Below, piece after piece: positions 36,493-46,911 of a stretch of DNA of 64,000 nt; positions within the stretch are counted from its first letter, which is position 1, and every line of letters begins with the position of its first letter. A program made the translations under genes and the position numbers. The notes under the pieces were generated by a model. That model was not told the DNA's origin. It saw only the letters and a program-made list of their open reading frames with translations, and ran no database searches. This stretch comes from Ceratodon purpureus. Taxonomy: Eukaryota; Streptophyta; Bryopsida; Pseudoditrichales; Ditrichaceae. The DNA is taken from the NCBI GenBank assembly GCA_014871385.1, contig CM026426.1, positions 38,085,776 to 38,149,775 on the forward strand. The letters run 5' to 3'.

Positions 36493-36610
36493 GTCGGCTG
36501 CTAGGGTTTCCAACGTCGGCTGCTAGGGTTAGGGCGTCGGCTCCTTGACCTGCGCGCGTCGCTTGCTGTACTCGAATCATTCGCCAACGTTGAAAAGCCA
36601 TCCGCCGACG
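36493..36610. promoter_or_regulatory. Second cluster of GTCGGCTG half-sites with teloboxes, promoter side of the ParB-like gene
   Basis: GTCGGCTGCTAGGGTT occurs at 36493 and 36515, GTCGGCTCC at 36536, and TCCGCCGACG at 36601. Two copies are fused to the telobox-like TAGGGTTT/TAGGGTTAGGG common in plant promoters. The cluster precedes the 5' intron (36633-36783) and mirrors the cluster at 26.1-26.25 kb on the other side of the gypsy insertion. Confidence 0.45.
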
Positions 36611-36644
36611 AAAGGGCTGCCTCCGAGACTGGGTAAGTTGTCCC

Positions 36645-36661
36645 GTCGGTTGTCCGCAGAC
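36645..36661. repeat. 17-bp palindromic motif, copy 1
   Basis: GTCGGTTGTCCGCAGAC, a slightly degenerate copy, 12 bp into the 5' intron. Confidence 0.5.
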
Positions 36662-36716
36662 GCCTCCCTTGTTGAGTCCTCCAATTTTTGTTTCTTCATT
36701 TGAGATTGTCCCCCCC

Positions 36717-36733
36717 GTCGGCTGTCCGCCGAT
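36717..36733. repeat. 17-bp palindromic motif, copy 2
   Basis: GTCGGCTGTCCGCCGAT, one arm base changed, in the same 5' intron, 84 bp after copy 1 begins. Confidence 0.6.
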
Positions 36734-39359
36734 GGGATGAGACTCTATTCAGATGGTCTAATCTATTGGTTCTGATTATGCAGGGCAATGGTCGACATAA
36801 ACGTAAAACCTCAAGGGTTACGGTGGCTCTGAGGAGCGGTTGTTGATCCTGAAGGAATAATAATTGCACGGGGCATGAAATCGAGGGTGACATTCCTCGT
36901 TGATTTGAAGATAACGGAGTGGGGCATCACCTGGCGTGACCATCCCATGTCACTGGAATTCGTGACAGAAACAGGTCAGAAGCAAGTGCATGGACCAAGA
37001 TTCGAGATCATAGGAGACAGGGAATGGAAGGGAAAGTACAGCGTGTGCTTGGTAATTGCAACGGATCCTATGGTGGAGGAGACTCCAAAGGACTGCTTTG
37101 CGGTCGTATTTCCGGCTTAAAAGTGCATGGACGACCTGTGCTCCAAGGAAAAACAGGAATTGGCTTATTGGTCCAGGGGCGAAAACGCAAATGACGCTGA
37201 ACACATACTCGACGTGATTGATACGCTCGGAGACTTAGTGATGGAAGAGAGGAGGAAGAATGCGGCTAAGCCTTCACTAAAGAAAAGGGGCGGCCGCAAG
37301 ACTATTGTAGAAGCGGGCATTGATACAGTCATCCCCGAGACCGGAGAAACACAGGCGACACGGGAGTCAACGAGAACGAAGAAGGGGAAGGCTGCGGCTG
37401 TTGAGGGCAAGGGTGGGAGACAGAAGAAAGGTGGGAAGAAGGAAGAGAAAAAGCAGACCTTGGCGGAAGCTCTCATGCTTGCAAACAATCTTACTTCCAA
37501 TACAAAGGACACCGACGTCCTTGCTATGTACCAGACGTTGGAGGAGGGACTTGGGCACTGCTTCTCCAACAAGCAACGTGCCCTTTCTTCGCAGATTCCA
37601 TATGACAGAATACACATAGCTCCCGACAAATTTAAGTACAAAGGGATATTCAGGAAGAGGCAGGCGCAAATAAGTCTTTTCTACAAAGGACTTGGAGCAA
37701 TCCGGAAGAAGCCCGAGCTGTACTGCCTTCCTTTAAGGTACGACCCCAGAGTAAAGGATGCTGCGACGGGTGAGATTAGGATGGCTGGCAAGGAAACCAT
37801 TTAAAGTCCTATGCCGTTAATCACTGCGAAGATGTTTCACACAAAGGATGACGGCATACATAAGGAGATACCTTGGTATGAAGATGAGGGCGTCCACTGG
37901 TACATTATTAAGGGCCAACACACGTTCGAGGCTTGTCGAGAACTCGGAGAGAAGGAACCACCTGAGTCTCTTATGCGGAAATATTTCCTCAACCACGAGA
38001 TAATCCCTGTATGGTCTAATGACGAGGATACCCTGCAAGGAGTACCTCAGTCTGATCCTCAAAAAGTCCCCTGCTGCGCAAACCTTGAAGCTGCCCTTAG
38101 TCTTTGTTTCTGACAAAGCGTACAACGAGTGGCAACTGGTCTTCAACGCGTGGGAGGAGGGGAGGATCATTGGGGAGGACGGTTTAAAACTGAGATTTCC
38201 CCCAAAGCTAGCCCGCCGGGACATGACGTTGAACGAAATGCAGTGGGTGATCGGTCTTTGAGACCACAAATGCAAGAGGCTGGCCAAGGAAATTTTGGAC
38301 CTGAAAGTATACATCAAGGTTATTGGGAAGGAGGTAGTCCAACGAGATGGAACATCACTCCAGAATTGGTGTCAGCAGGTGAAATACGAGTTTATTGTCA
38401 GGAACGAGCTTATGTATATTTACAGGGGCTTCGCACTCAAAAAACCAGGGAATGCAAAGTATATCGAGTGGAGTATGAATGACTGGAATTCCCTTCAAGC
38501 CGAGAAGGGGTTCAGCGACTCCATGCTTAGTAATATTCGGGCTGACTTGGAAGATAGTCCTAAGGGGAAGGAGTGGCTTAAGGGACGAAATCATCCGCTC
38601 ACGCCGACGCACGGACCAACACCCGATATATTCAAGGACATCGTCCAGAAGTATTGGAAGTCGGATGCGGTCCAGTTGCCGCAGTCATATGTACAGTTCA
38701 ATGCCCTAATTGCTGAGGACCTAGACGAAGTGTGCAAAGTTCTTGACGTTTGCGGACCTTTTGCCTTTGACAAGGGGCAGAGTGAGATGTTTGTAGTCTT
38801 TGGCTTTGAGATAACGGGGAAGGAGATGCCGAACATTCAACAAAGAGACAGTTTTAGCGTTGCTAAGAGGATTCACCATGAGGTGGAGGAGCAGGTTTTT
38901 CAAGTGGATGGAGAGGGAGAAACAACTAAGGTGAAAAAGCTTGTCACCCCGTCCCTATGGCTACTTGATGCTCAGTCCAATTACAACATTCAAAGCCTGT
39001 CAAGGCTGACGGGTAGTTCGTGGAGGGTGCATCCGATGCAATACTTTCCCGGTAGTTCCGCCGGATTCCAAAGGAGTTCTCTCATTGACTATAGGCCCAA
39101 TGTTCATGTGTCCATTATGTATCCGAATCCAACAACGCCCCGGGATGCATGGAATACCTTCTCGGACTTCACTGGTTTGAAATGGCCGCTTCCTCCATAT
39201 GTGGACAAAGGAGAAGACGGTCTTGGGAAGGAATAATCTAATGGGGACTGCCACGTTAGTTACTCTTACCTCCAATCTCTTCTGGAGAAAGCAATGCAGT
39301 CAGAGGACGTTCGGGTGATCAATTGCTGGGGAGGTGGGAACGTCACGGCCCTTGCTCTG

Positions 39360-39493
39360 GTAAGTCACTGCTCTCTCTCTTAGGTAGTTCCATGTTTGCT
39401 CACCGATCGTCGGCGGGCAGCCGACGCTCATTGCGTCCTTTGAGTTTCTTGGGTACAACTGTTCCTTAATTGTTTCGTCTTGTTCTTCTCCAG
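39360..39493 (+). other. Intron of the ParB-like gene
   Basis: Donor CTG/GTAAGTCA and acceptor TTCTTCTCCAG/AAA; phase 0 on both sides and the reading joins two frames correctly. It carries one copy of the 17-bp motif. Confidence 0.7.
39409..39425. repeat. 17-bp palindromic motif, copy 3
   Basis: GTCGGCGGGCAGCCGAC, perfect 6-bp arms with a 5-nt centre, inside the intron 39360-39493. Confidence 0.75.
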
Positions 39494-40279
39494 AAAAACC
39501 ATTTGACCGTAATTGAGATCGTGCGTACCGAGGAAGAAAGATACGAAGCCCACTGTCGAGTTCAGAGTATGACGTTCATTCCGGGCGTTTATAACGTGCC
39601 TCTCGAAGCTCCAGTTCAGAACACGTAGTCTAGGGCAAGGCTGTCTGTTCCCGCCTCTACTAGAGCCATGACTCACACAGCCACTCTCACACCTGCCGGC
39701 TTGGGTGTGAATGTTGAGGAGGCTCATTTGGTCGGGAAGGGTGGATGTATGGGTTCGGGGAAGACTGCGGGGGTTCCATCACTGAATCTTGTGGACTCCG
39801 ACGACGACGACAACGAGCCACCAGACGTACCCGACCCAGACGTCGAAGGTGAAGCTTGCCTTCGAAGTGGAGATGCTGAGGAACAGGAAAGATACGACGA
39901 CGACCGAGACGTCAAAGCTGAAGCTCGCATTTCAACTGGAGATGCAGAGGTACAGGACAAAGACGAGGAAGATGTAGACTATGAACCAGAACACGACGAG
40001 GTACCGCTGGAAGATTCGAATGGTGGTTATGTAAACCCACCATTGTCGCAAGTTGCAGGGGAGCAAGGAACAGACTCCCTTCGATTTGGTAATAATTCTC
40101 CTACAATACATGAGCATGAGACTTCTCCTGATGAGCCACCGGTTGACTTAGACCATGCAAGGCCTCCACAAACGATGCAGGTTCCTCTATCATTGAGGCC
40201 TGACCAAGAACTCGTTGTCAGTGTCGCACCAACCCAGGAGCATGCAGTGAGCATAGATGGGCAGGAGCCTCCTGCGCCA

Positions 40280-40296
40280 GTCGGCGGGCCGCCGAC
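40280..40296. repeat. 17-bp palindromic motif, copy 4
   Basis: GTCGGCGGGCCGCCGAC, perfect arms; here it lies in the acidic coding tail and is read as VGGPPT. Confidence 0.75.
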
Positions 40297-40866
40297 GGGA
40301 GACGAGCAAAATTCATCTAACCCCACTGCAAAGTCCAAGGGGAAAGTAACGACAATCGCATTCGTCAAGGATGGTGTGAAGGGCACAACTCGGATGATTG
40401 GCCCTGATGAGAACCCTGAAGGCAAGACACCCGCAGCAAAGAGAAGTAAGACCGATGGTACTGCTCAGGCTTCCTCTCTTGTGGGTAATGTTTCCTGCGA
40501 TTCCTTAGGGGTTCAGGAAGGGGAAGAGTCATGAGGGAAGGGCAAACGGAAGGTTCCTTATAAAAAGACTTCCTCCAAGAAGGGCACATCGGAGGAACAG
40601 CAGATGAGTCCGAAAAATGTGGACGCTCCGGAGGACGTGCTGTCACCTCCGCGGGTATCTAGTAAGGGACCTAGGTCGAAGAAGATCAAAGGAGGTCAGT
40701 AAATCAGGCGGCGGCCCAGTCCATCTTTTAAATGCCTGCATTGATAAATTAGTGTAGTGTTCTGGCGCTAGGATTGTGTTAGATGTTTGTACTGCCAAAT
40801 ATGAATAAATGCTCGGTAAATGCCAAGTTGTAGGCTCTCTCTTTCTCCAAATAATGTTGCTTGGAT

Positions 40867-40883
40867 GTCGGCTGTCCGCCGAC
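40867..40883. repeat. 17-bp palindromic motif, copy 5
   Basis: GTCGGCTGTCCGCCGAC, perfect arms; in the putative intron 40695-40934, about 50 bp before its acceptor. Confidence 0.75.
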
Positions 40884-40934
40884 CGTCGTCCTAACCGTCA
40901 TGTTTGTCTTCTGCTTTGTTTGCTATCACTCCAG

Positions 40935-41703
40935 AGTCCGCGGACAAGGAAGTCCAAGGAAAACTTCACGAAGATAGACCCAGTGCAGTTCTGGAGCAGG
41001 GACCTCGACATCTGACTGCAGTTCACATAGCCCCGGAACAGGATAGTATTCAGGTACACGATCCAGTGTTGAAGCACTTTCTGGTCCTTGATATTAACGG
41101 CCTATTATTAGTCCAGACGAAGGTGAAGACTCAGTGGAATACTAGAATTAGACCGGGTTTAGTGGAGTTCCTAGAGTTCTGCCTGACAATTTCGAGGTGG
41201 TCTTCTGGAGCTGCTTTCAGGAAAAGAGGTTCGGATTGCTGAGGAAAGTGTTACAGCAGCGCTGTCCTCGTCTAGATGCTGAAGTGGGCTACAAGTTCAA
41301 CTAGAGTTTCTACAAGACTTGTATACATAAGGCTGGTAGGGAGTTTTATTTGAAGAGACTCCAGACCCTCTTCAACCTCGATGAGGGGCTGAAGGGGACG
41401 AGGGCGTCTTCAATTAACACTCTCTTGGTGGATGATTCCCCATATAAGAATGTCGCAAACACTCCTTGGCACGCTGTGCACCCTACACCATATACCTTAG
41501 AGTCGAAGGAGTCGGAAAATAAGAGGAATTACCTGTTGGGAGAATTGATTCCTTGGCTTGCGCGATTGAAAGAATCGAAACTCCCCGTGCCCGAGTGCTG
41601 CCAGAAACACTTCGAATTTGGTCATCGTTGTCTATTTCCGAGGGATGAAGCTTATAGTCGCTTCTCTCCACACATTGACTGCCCTAAACTAAAGAGGACA
41701 TAG
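40935..41703 (+). pseudogene. FCP1/SCP-type HAD domain, copy 1
   Basis: The exon begins after CACTCCAG and continues the ParB-like reading in phase (codon GAG split by the intron), so it may be part of the same gene. The HAD core reads HFLVLDINGLLLVQTK (motif I), RIRPGLVEFLEFC, then, after a one-base shift near 41190, FEVVFWSCFQEKRF (motif II) and NTLLVDDSPYKNV (motif III). FCP1/SCP phosphatases and TIM50-like plant proteins have DxDxT, W-S/T and VDDSP in this order. The second Asp of motif I, the general acid/base, is Asn here. TAG at 41302 sits where Gln is plausible. A Cys/His-containing tail (CCQKHFEFGHRCLF) follows. With a shift and a stop it is a pseudogene in this copy. Confidence 0.65.
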
Positions 41704-41742
41704 GAGAAGTAGAAACTGTTTTGAGAACATGCACATGATTCG

Positions 41743-41759
41743 GTCGGCTGCCTGTCGAT
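41743..41759. repeat. 17-bp palindromic motif, copy 6
   Basis: GTCGGCTGCCTGTCGAT, degenerate right arm; between HAD copies 1 and 2. Confidence 0.55.
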
Positions 41760-41959
41760 GGGGTCTTCATGTATTTAGAACTATACAGTAAATAAAGTTT
41801 TCCTTCTTTTAAGTATATGAGAACGGAATTCAGTGTTGAGACTGTGTATTCTATCGTGGGTGTCTTATTGTATCTCCTATAGTACACCAGAGTATGTATG
41901 AATTGTAAGCACGTAATTGACCACCGCTGTTTACTTGGAATTTGTCCTTCACTGTTCAG

Positions 41960-43057
41960 GAGTCACTGGAGGATGACGCCGGAGTTGAAGTGCACCAGGG
42001 ACCTTCCCTTTTTAGTACGCTCTTGGAGCAGTACCCAACATCTCCTGATGGTGATGCTAACGAAGAAGAGTCTCTAGGAGCAGAAGCCGAGAATGAAAGT
42101 GATGGGGAGGACGAGTACAACTATCCAATCAGCGGGCCGCCGACGCTGTCTGCTGCACATAGCTCTGGCCGGTGTGCTATGGCTTCCACCTTGTTTGTCG
42201 AGACCAACGCTCGGATCCCGCACACCGGTTCCCCGCGCGATGATTCCGTCAGTGTCAGCACTGATATTATCGCGCATAATATCGAGGTACCTCTCCAACG
42301 ATACTACCTTGTCCTTGACATTAAGGGATTGCTCATAGCGGAGCACCACGAGTATATCGGTGATGACCTGAAGACAAAAATTCATATCCGGGCTAGACCT
42401 GGACTTCTTTCATTTCTAGAGTTCTGCTCGACGGATTTCGAGGTAATCTTTTGGTCCACGGTTTTTGAAAAGAATCTTGATCATCACTACCAGAAGCTGT
42501 TAGCCATTCATCCTTTGCTGAGGAGCAATTACAGACAACTTCGAGGATACTGGTGTGATATCTCGACAAGAAATAAATCTAACGGAAAACGGGAGTACTT
42601 GTTGAAGCGTTTGGATAGACTTTTCTGCGACACTAGGCTACTGGCTCGATCAGGCGCTAGTGTCCAGAATACCCTACTGGTAGACGACCGGCCTTATAGG
42701 AATGTACTTAATCATCCATTTAGCGCTGTCCATCCTAATTCTTTCTTCTGGGACTCTGCAGAGTGCAAAGAACCTCAATCCACCTCCAATTCCTATTAAA
42801 CTAGGGTAGTTACACCATTCCTTGCAGGACTTAAGCAGTCAGGATTGGATGTCCAGGAGTATTGTAGGAAGAATTCTCGCGTGGGGAAGCCATGTCTTTT
42901 TCCAGAATCTCGCAAATACCAAAAGTATAGGGAGGTTATTCCTTCTCATGCATGCGGGTTTGACATCTGGGGTAATCCTAGATCTTGGTTTGTGAATTTA
43001 CCTTGTCCTCCTGAGGCCCCTGGTAGTTCCATCGTCTGCAATTCGCCAACTGATTAG
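41960..43057 (+). pseudogene. FCP1/SCP-type HAD domain, copy 2
   Basis: It follows an acceptor, CTGTTCAG. About 110 residues of acidic, disordered leader precede the HAD core: RYYLVLDIKGLLIAEHH, RARPGLLSFLEFC, FEVIFWSTVFEKNL and NTLLVDDRPYRNV. In motif I the second Asp is replaced by Lys (DxK), which would remove the acid/base needed for phosphatase chemistry in classic HADs. TAA at 42797-42799 interrupts the frame, but the same frame then encodes a tail (LKQSGLDVQEYCRKNSRVGK) that aligns with the tail of copy 1. It is the best preserved of the three copies. Confidence 0.7.
42128..42144. repeat. 17-bp palindromic motif, copy 7
   Basis: ATCAGCGGGCCGCCGAC, left arm degenerate; in the acidic leader of HAD copy 2, read as ISGPPT, echoing the VGGPPT of copy 4. 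Confidence 0.6.
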
Positions 43058-43265
43058 AGTCTATACCAGCGGCGCTAGTTTTTTATAAGCACATATGATA
43101 CTCTACATTCTTTAGTTAAATACGCTAAGACTGTTCCCTTTCTGAACTTCCCTGCACCACACATTTGTTTCCAGTACTGCAGTTTGGTACTTCATTTTGT
43201 AGATCCATGCATGACTTTTCCCTTGCTGCACATTTACCTTTGAGGTTTCTTCAATGCATCTATTT

Positions 43266-43282
43266 GTCGGCGGGTCGCCGAC
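43266..43282. repeat. 17-bp palindromic motif, copy 8
   Basis: GTCGGCGGGTCGCCGAC, perfect arms; about 80 bp before the acceptor that precedes HAD copy 3. Confidence 0.75.
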
Positions 43283-43364
43283 GACTTTGAATATAGTCCA
43301 TTTTTTTCATATACTTCCTCCTGTTCCTTGATTTCCTTCACTAATTGCACTTCATATTCTCCAG

Positions 43365-44021
43365 GGTACCTCGTTTTATTTCAAATGCCTTCACGGTCCA
43401 CCCCATCATGTCAAGAAATGTATTGTCCTAGATGTCAATGGCCTTCTCTGCTATGTGGATCCCAGTGTACCTGCTTTGCCATGAGATACGCATCGGAATG
43501 TAGTGCAGCGCCCAGGTTTGAAGAAGCTTTTCGACATGCTTTTCTTGCATTTTCATGTTGGACTGTGGTCGAAGATGCCCTTGAGAGGACTGAAGCCTTT
43601 ACTCACACATATTTTGCCGGCCGGTGTAATGGAGAGGCTGTCCTTCGTGTATAGCTGAAGTGACCTTGTCGTCGCGAAGAATTTCCCCTGGACTTATAAG
43701 ACAATAGGTCAAGTTTGCTCCAAGGTATAGTCTCGTAACGTCTGCAAACTAGATCAGGTGCTATTTGTGGATAATGATCCGAGGTCGTTGAGGAGGACAC
43801 CAAACTATTTGTGCTACATTCCTTAGCCTTTTCAAGGTCATCTGAATTTTCAGAACGATGACGGCATTATACCTAAAGTTGCTACAGATATCCTTCCTCT
43901 GGTATATCCATTGTACAAGTTCCGATCTGTACCGGAGTATATGGCGTAGGTGCAGAGGCCGGGGCAAGTGCACTAGGCAATTGAAGCTGCGAGAAAGTTT
44001 GGACGTGCACGAGTGGATTGA
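43365..44021 (+). pseudogene. FCP1/SCP-type HAD domain, copy 3, heavily decayed
   Basis: After TTCTCCAG the frame reads KKCIVLDVNGLLCYVDPS, then stop codons break it repeatedly. Motif I is again D-x-N. NVVQRPGLKKLFDML corresponds to the region after motif I, and QVLFVDNDPRSLRR to motif III. The order and spacing match the two copies upstream. It is a decayed third member of the tandem series; more than five stops were seen. Confidence 0.6.
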
Positions 44022-44108
44022 AGTGAAGTGTGCTGGGACTAAGTTCAGCGGAGTTTTTCGCCTACAACTTGCACTTCTTCCCTCCTCCTGACCAACAGAA
44101 CACCTTCC

Positions 44109-44125
44109 ATCGGCTGCCCGCCGAC
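44109..44125. repeat. 17-bp palindromic motif, copy 9
   Basis: ATCGGCTGCCCGCCGAC; opposite orientation to copy 3 with one arm base changed; just downstream of HAD copy 3. Confidence 0.65.
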
Positions 44126-44554
44126 TTGGTCGATCCGTTTGTGCGGCCTTCAAATATATGATTTACTCATTGACCTTACGGCTATGCTTTCAGGGAAATA
44201 GTTCCCCGAGTAGGTTATAATGTGATAGGATTTACGTCAACTTGGTATATAGTGGTGGATGTAGACTTAATGTTGTAGGACTTTATGACTCAAAGTGCTA
44301 CGGGACTAGTTAGTTTAGCGTGTTCTGTTATTGGCGGGATGCCAACTCTGTATTGTACATTTCAATACTTGAATCAATATGATATTCTTTAAAGTATTCA
44401 TTGTAACTCTTATTCTGCATCATATGTCTCAATCTTTGGTTTGATACATCCATCACAAGCAAGTTCCGCCCATCTACATATCGATGTCCACTTTTGCATT
44501 CCATACTGTCTGGTATTCATATACTCTGACACTAATCGTCCATGGTCTCCATCC

Positions 44555-44571
44555 ATCGGCGGTCTGCTGAG
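44555..44571. repeat. 17-bp palindromic motif, copy 10
   Basis: ATCGGCGGTCTGCTGAG, degenerate; the last copy to the right, possibly near the end of the unit. Confidence 0.45.
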
Positions 44572-46883
44572 TTGGAATTGGTCATTTCTGAATTTTGGAC
44601 TTTTTCTTGTCCAGAATTACCTAAATATCCCTTCAGGTATGTTTTTTTCATTTTTTAATTTTTTATTATTACTTCATTTTAACTTGTTAAATTATATTCT
44701 TGGAAAATTTGATGCTTTTAATTTTTTTTATCATATTGCTAATCAAACATTACATCGAAGAAACAGTAAGTTGCTACATTCAAATTCTCAATATAATTAC
44801 TTATATATTACTATTTTGTAATTAATTTATTTTAATTTTATCAAAGTTTTCATCACTGGTTTTTACACTCTCTTTTTCATTCCCCGATGCCAACATTTTT
44901 TTAAAATTTTAATTTTTAAGTATTTTCCATGGATTTTTCCATTATTAATTAATTTTTTATTTTTTTAACAAAGTTTGAAGAAATCAAATTAATTCCAATT
45001 AAAATTACATTTAAATACCACAATGAACGAAGAACATGGCACGCAACACTGTTTTCATAAACTAAAGGAATTATATGTCAACGTAGTTTAAAAAAATACA
45101 TTGCATTTCCTTTTAAGGGCTTGTATCACTTTTTTGGCACGTCCTATACAATGCGTGATCTTCAAACTATTTATTTTATAATTATTCCCTTAATTTACTT
45201 TTGTATTAATTAAAGTCTTTTATTTAATTTTGTTTAAGTTATTTTAACCCCTAATCGGCCAAGGATGTTTTTGCTCAAAACTGCCACCAAATAGTCCCTT
45301 TTGAAAGCAAGCTGGATAGTGCAAAATTGAAACCAATTTTGGTATTTCCAACCATAAGATCTTGTATCTAACTTCTATGTCTATGTGCATGTCAAATCTC
45401 ACACTCTCATTCCGTACCATTTGAGAGATCATAACATTCAAAGTTGAAAAAAAAGTTTTTTTTACCCTGCAAAAAGAGGACAGCAGTATTTTGGGGTCCA
45501 AAAAAACCATTTTTTGGAGTAGATTTGGATGGCGTTTCTTTAAATTCTTGTTCCTAGGTGAGTTAAGTACATGTCCACAAAATCTCATACCCATGCAAGG
45601 TGTAGAACCTTGAGAAAATCATCAATTTCCACAAGGGGGTATGCTGAATTTCACATACAAAGACTGTTTTTTTACAATAAAAATAGCATATGAAACATTC
45701 TTGGATTGAAAATCCAAACGGTGGAAACATGCTCTAGTGGCTCTTCTATATATAGAAATTTTTATTTTTGGAAAAGAAATAAAATCTCGATTTGTGGTGG
45801 AATTTCAAAGTTTCGTCTTTAGGCAGTTTTGGGCAATTTCGGGCAGAAATTGCTGCATTCACAGTGGCTGAGAGCCTGCCCGTAGAAGGGCGCTTTATGC
45901 TCACAGGAGCATAACTTTTGCTCAAAAAAAATAAAAAAAAATATCCCCATAAACCTTTTGAAAAAACCTTTTTCCACAAGAAATTTCAAAAAAATTCAAG
46001 TAAATTTGAATTTTTAGGAACGTGCCCAAATTTCAAAAACGCCCATTCTAGGACTTTGGCCAATTAGGGGTGAAGATGAATTCATTGCTTCAAAAAAGGA
46101 ATGTCCTCTACAGTTTTCATATCTGATCCCATCACGTAGTATGGTGAGTTTGATTTCATGATTTCCACAGAAACTCTTCTCTACTGTCATTGAAGTCTAC
46201 GTTTTTATGTGTTATTTGCAACTCACATTGCCAACTCTGCCGACTCTGCTTCATTCCAAAAGGTAAGTGAAGTTCTGGTAGACAGTGAAAGCATATACCT
46301 TTATATGTTTTATATTGTGTACAACTCTTTAAAGAAGAAGAATTATTTCTTCTATAGGAGTATTTTTGAAATCATCAACCATATAAATGAATGTGTGAAA
46401 GGGCTAGTATTAAAAAATAGTATGATGAGTCATACTTTTGATTGACTCTACATTAATTGCGTTGAGTCACATTCACATAAGTACTCTACGTTACATTACG
46501 AAATGATCACATGGTTCCGGTGAAGTACATCTTTCCATAGTAAGTTTCAGTGACATTTGTAAGCTAAGTACTTGCTAGAATTATAATCTGAGGACCCAGA
46601 TAGATTTTCGAAACTCAGGGCCCGCGTCACCGGTGGAGACCAACCTGTTCACAGCAACCAATCGCATTTCGCACATATCGCAGAATCCCTAACTACTGCG
46701 CAACGTGTCGTCAATACCATCTATCTACACAACGGTTTCTCATGCCGAAAAGAACGTCCGCCGTCAGAAACAGGGTTTAGAATCGGACCGCTTTCCTCCT
46801 AGTGCCAACTCTCAGATGTCTCGTTGGCCGTCATTTTTATTTACGCAGATCCTCATTCCAGGTGCGGTTCGATTCTCTCCAAT
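44572..46883. other. AT-rich spacer between the HAD array and the pogo element
   Basis: No coding frame is convincing. 44.63-45.25 kb is T-rich; 45.25-46.1 kb contains repeated words such as GGCAGTTTTGGGCAATTTCGG similar in kind to those at 23.8 kb. No RNA gene was recognised. Confidence 0.35.
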
Positions 46884-46885
46884 TA

Positions 46886-46911
46886 TGGTAACCTGTCCTA
46901 ATATTGCGCAG
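46886..46911 (+). repeat. pogo left terminal inverted repeat
   Basis: 26 bp, identical to the reverse complement of the right end; a second, diverged GTTGCGCAG copy follows at about 46932-46941. Confidence 0.85.

Larger units (their letters stand above)
36788..40694 (+). pseudogene. ParB/sulfiredoxin-like protein with possible methyltransferase end and acidic tail (multi-exon, broken)
   Basis: An intron (36633-36783, GTAAGT...TATGCAG) precedes ATG 36788. One frame runs to about 38040, a one-base shift follows, and the frame continues to 39359. An in-phase intron (39360-39493) leads to an exon ending at AG/GTCAGT (40694). Stops lie at 36830 (TGA), 37118 (TAA), 37802 (TAA), 38259 (TGA), 39234 (TAA), 39626 (TAG) and 40532 (TGA). 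Domains in order: an N-terminal ordered region; a Lys-rich linker (KKRGGRKT, KKGGKKEEKK); a ParB-like part (DRIHIAPDKFKYKG ... WYIIKGQHTFEACRELG) matching the ParB/Srx pattern GxHR-xxAxxxLG; about 330 residues without assignment; and VINCWGGGNVTALAL with IEIVRTEEERYEAH, which fits motif I and the following acid of DNA N4/N6 methyltransferases. The tail is acidic with two ~25-residue repeats. Prokaryotic ParB-methylase fusions have this order. Methyltransferase motif IV was not found, so that part is tentative. Confidence 0.5.

Noticed and set aside
45244..45979. Minus-strand ORFs of 116 and 77 codons
   Set aside because: Composition is that of AT-rich spacer and no domain or splice context supports them.
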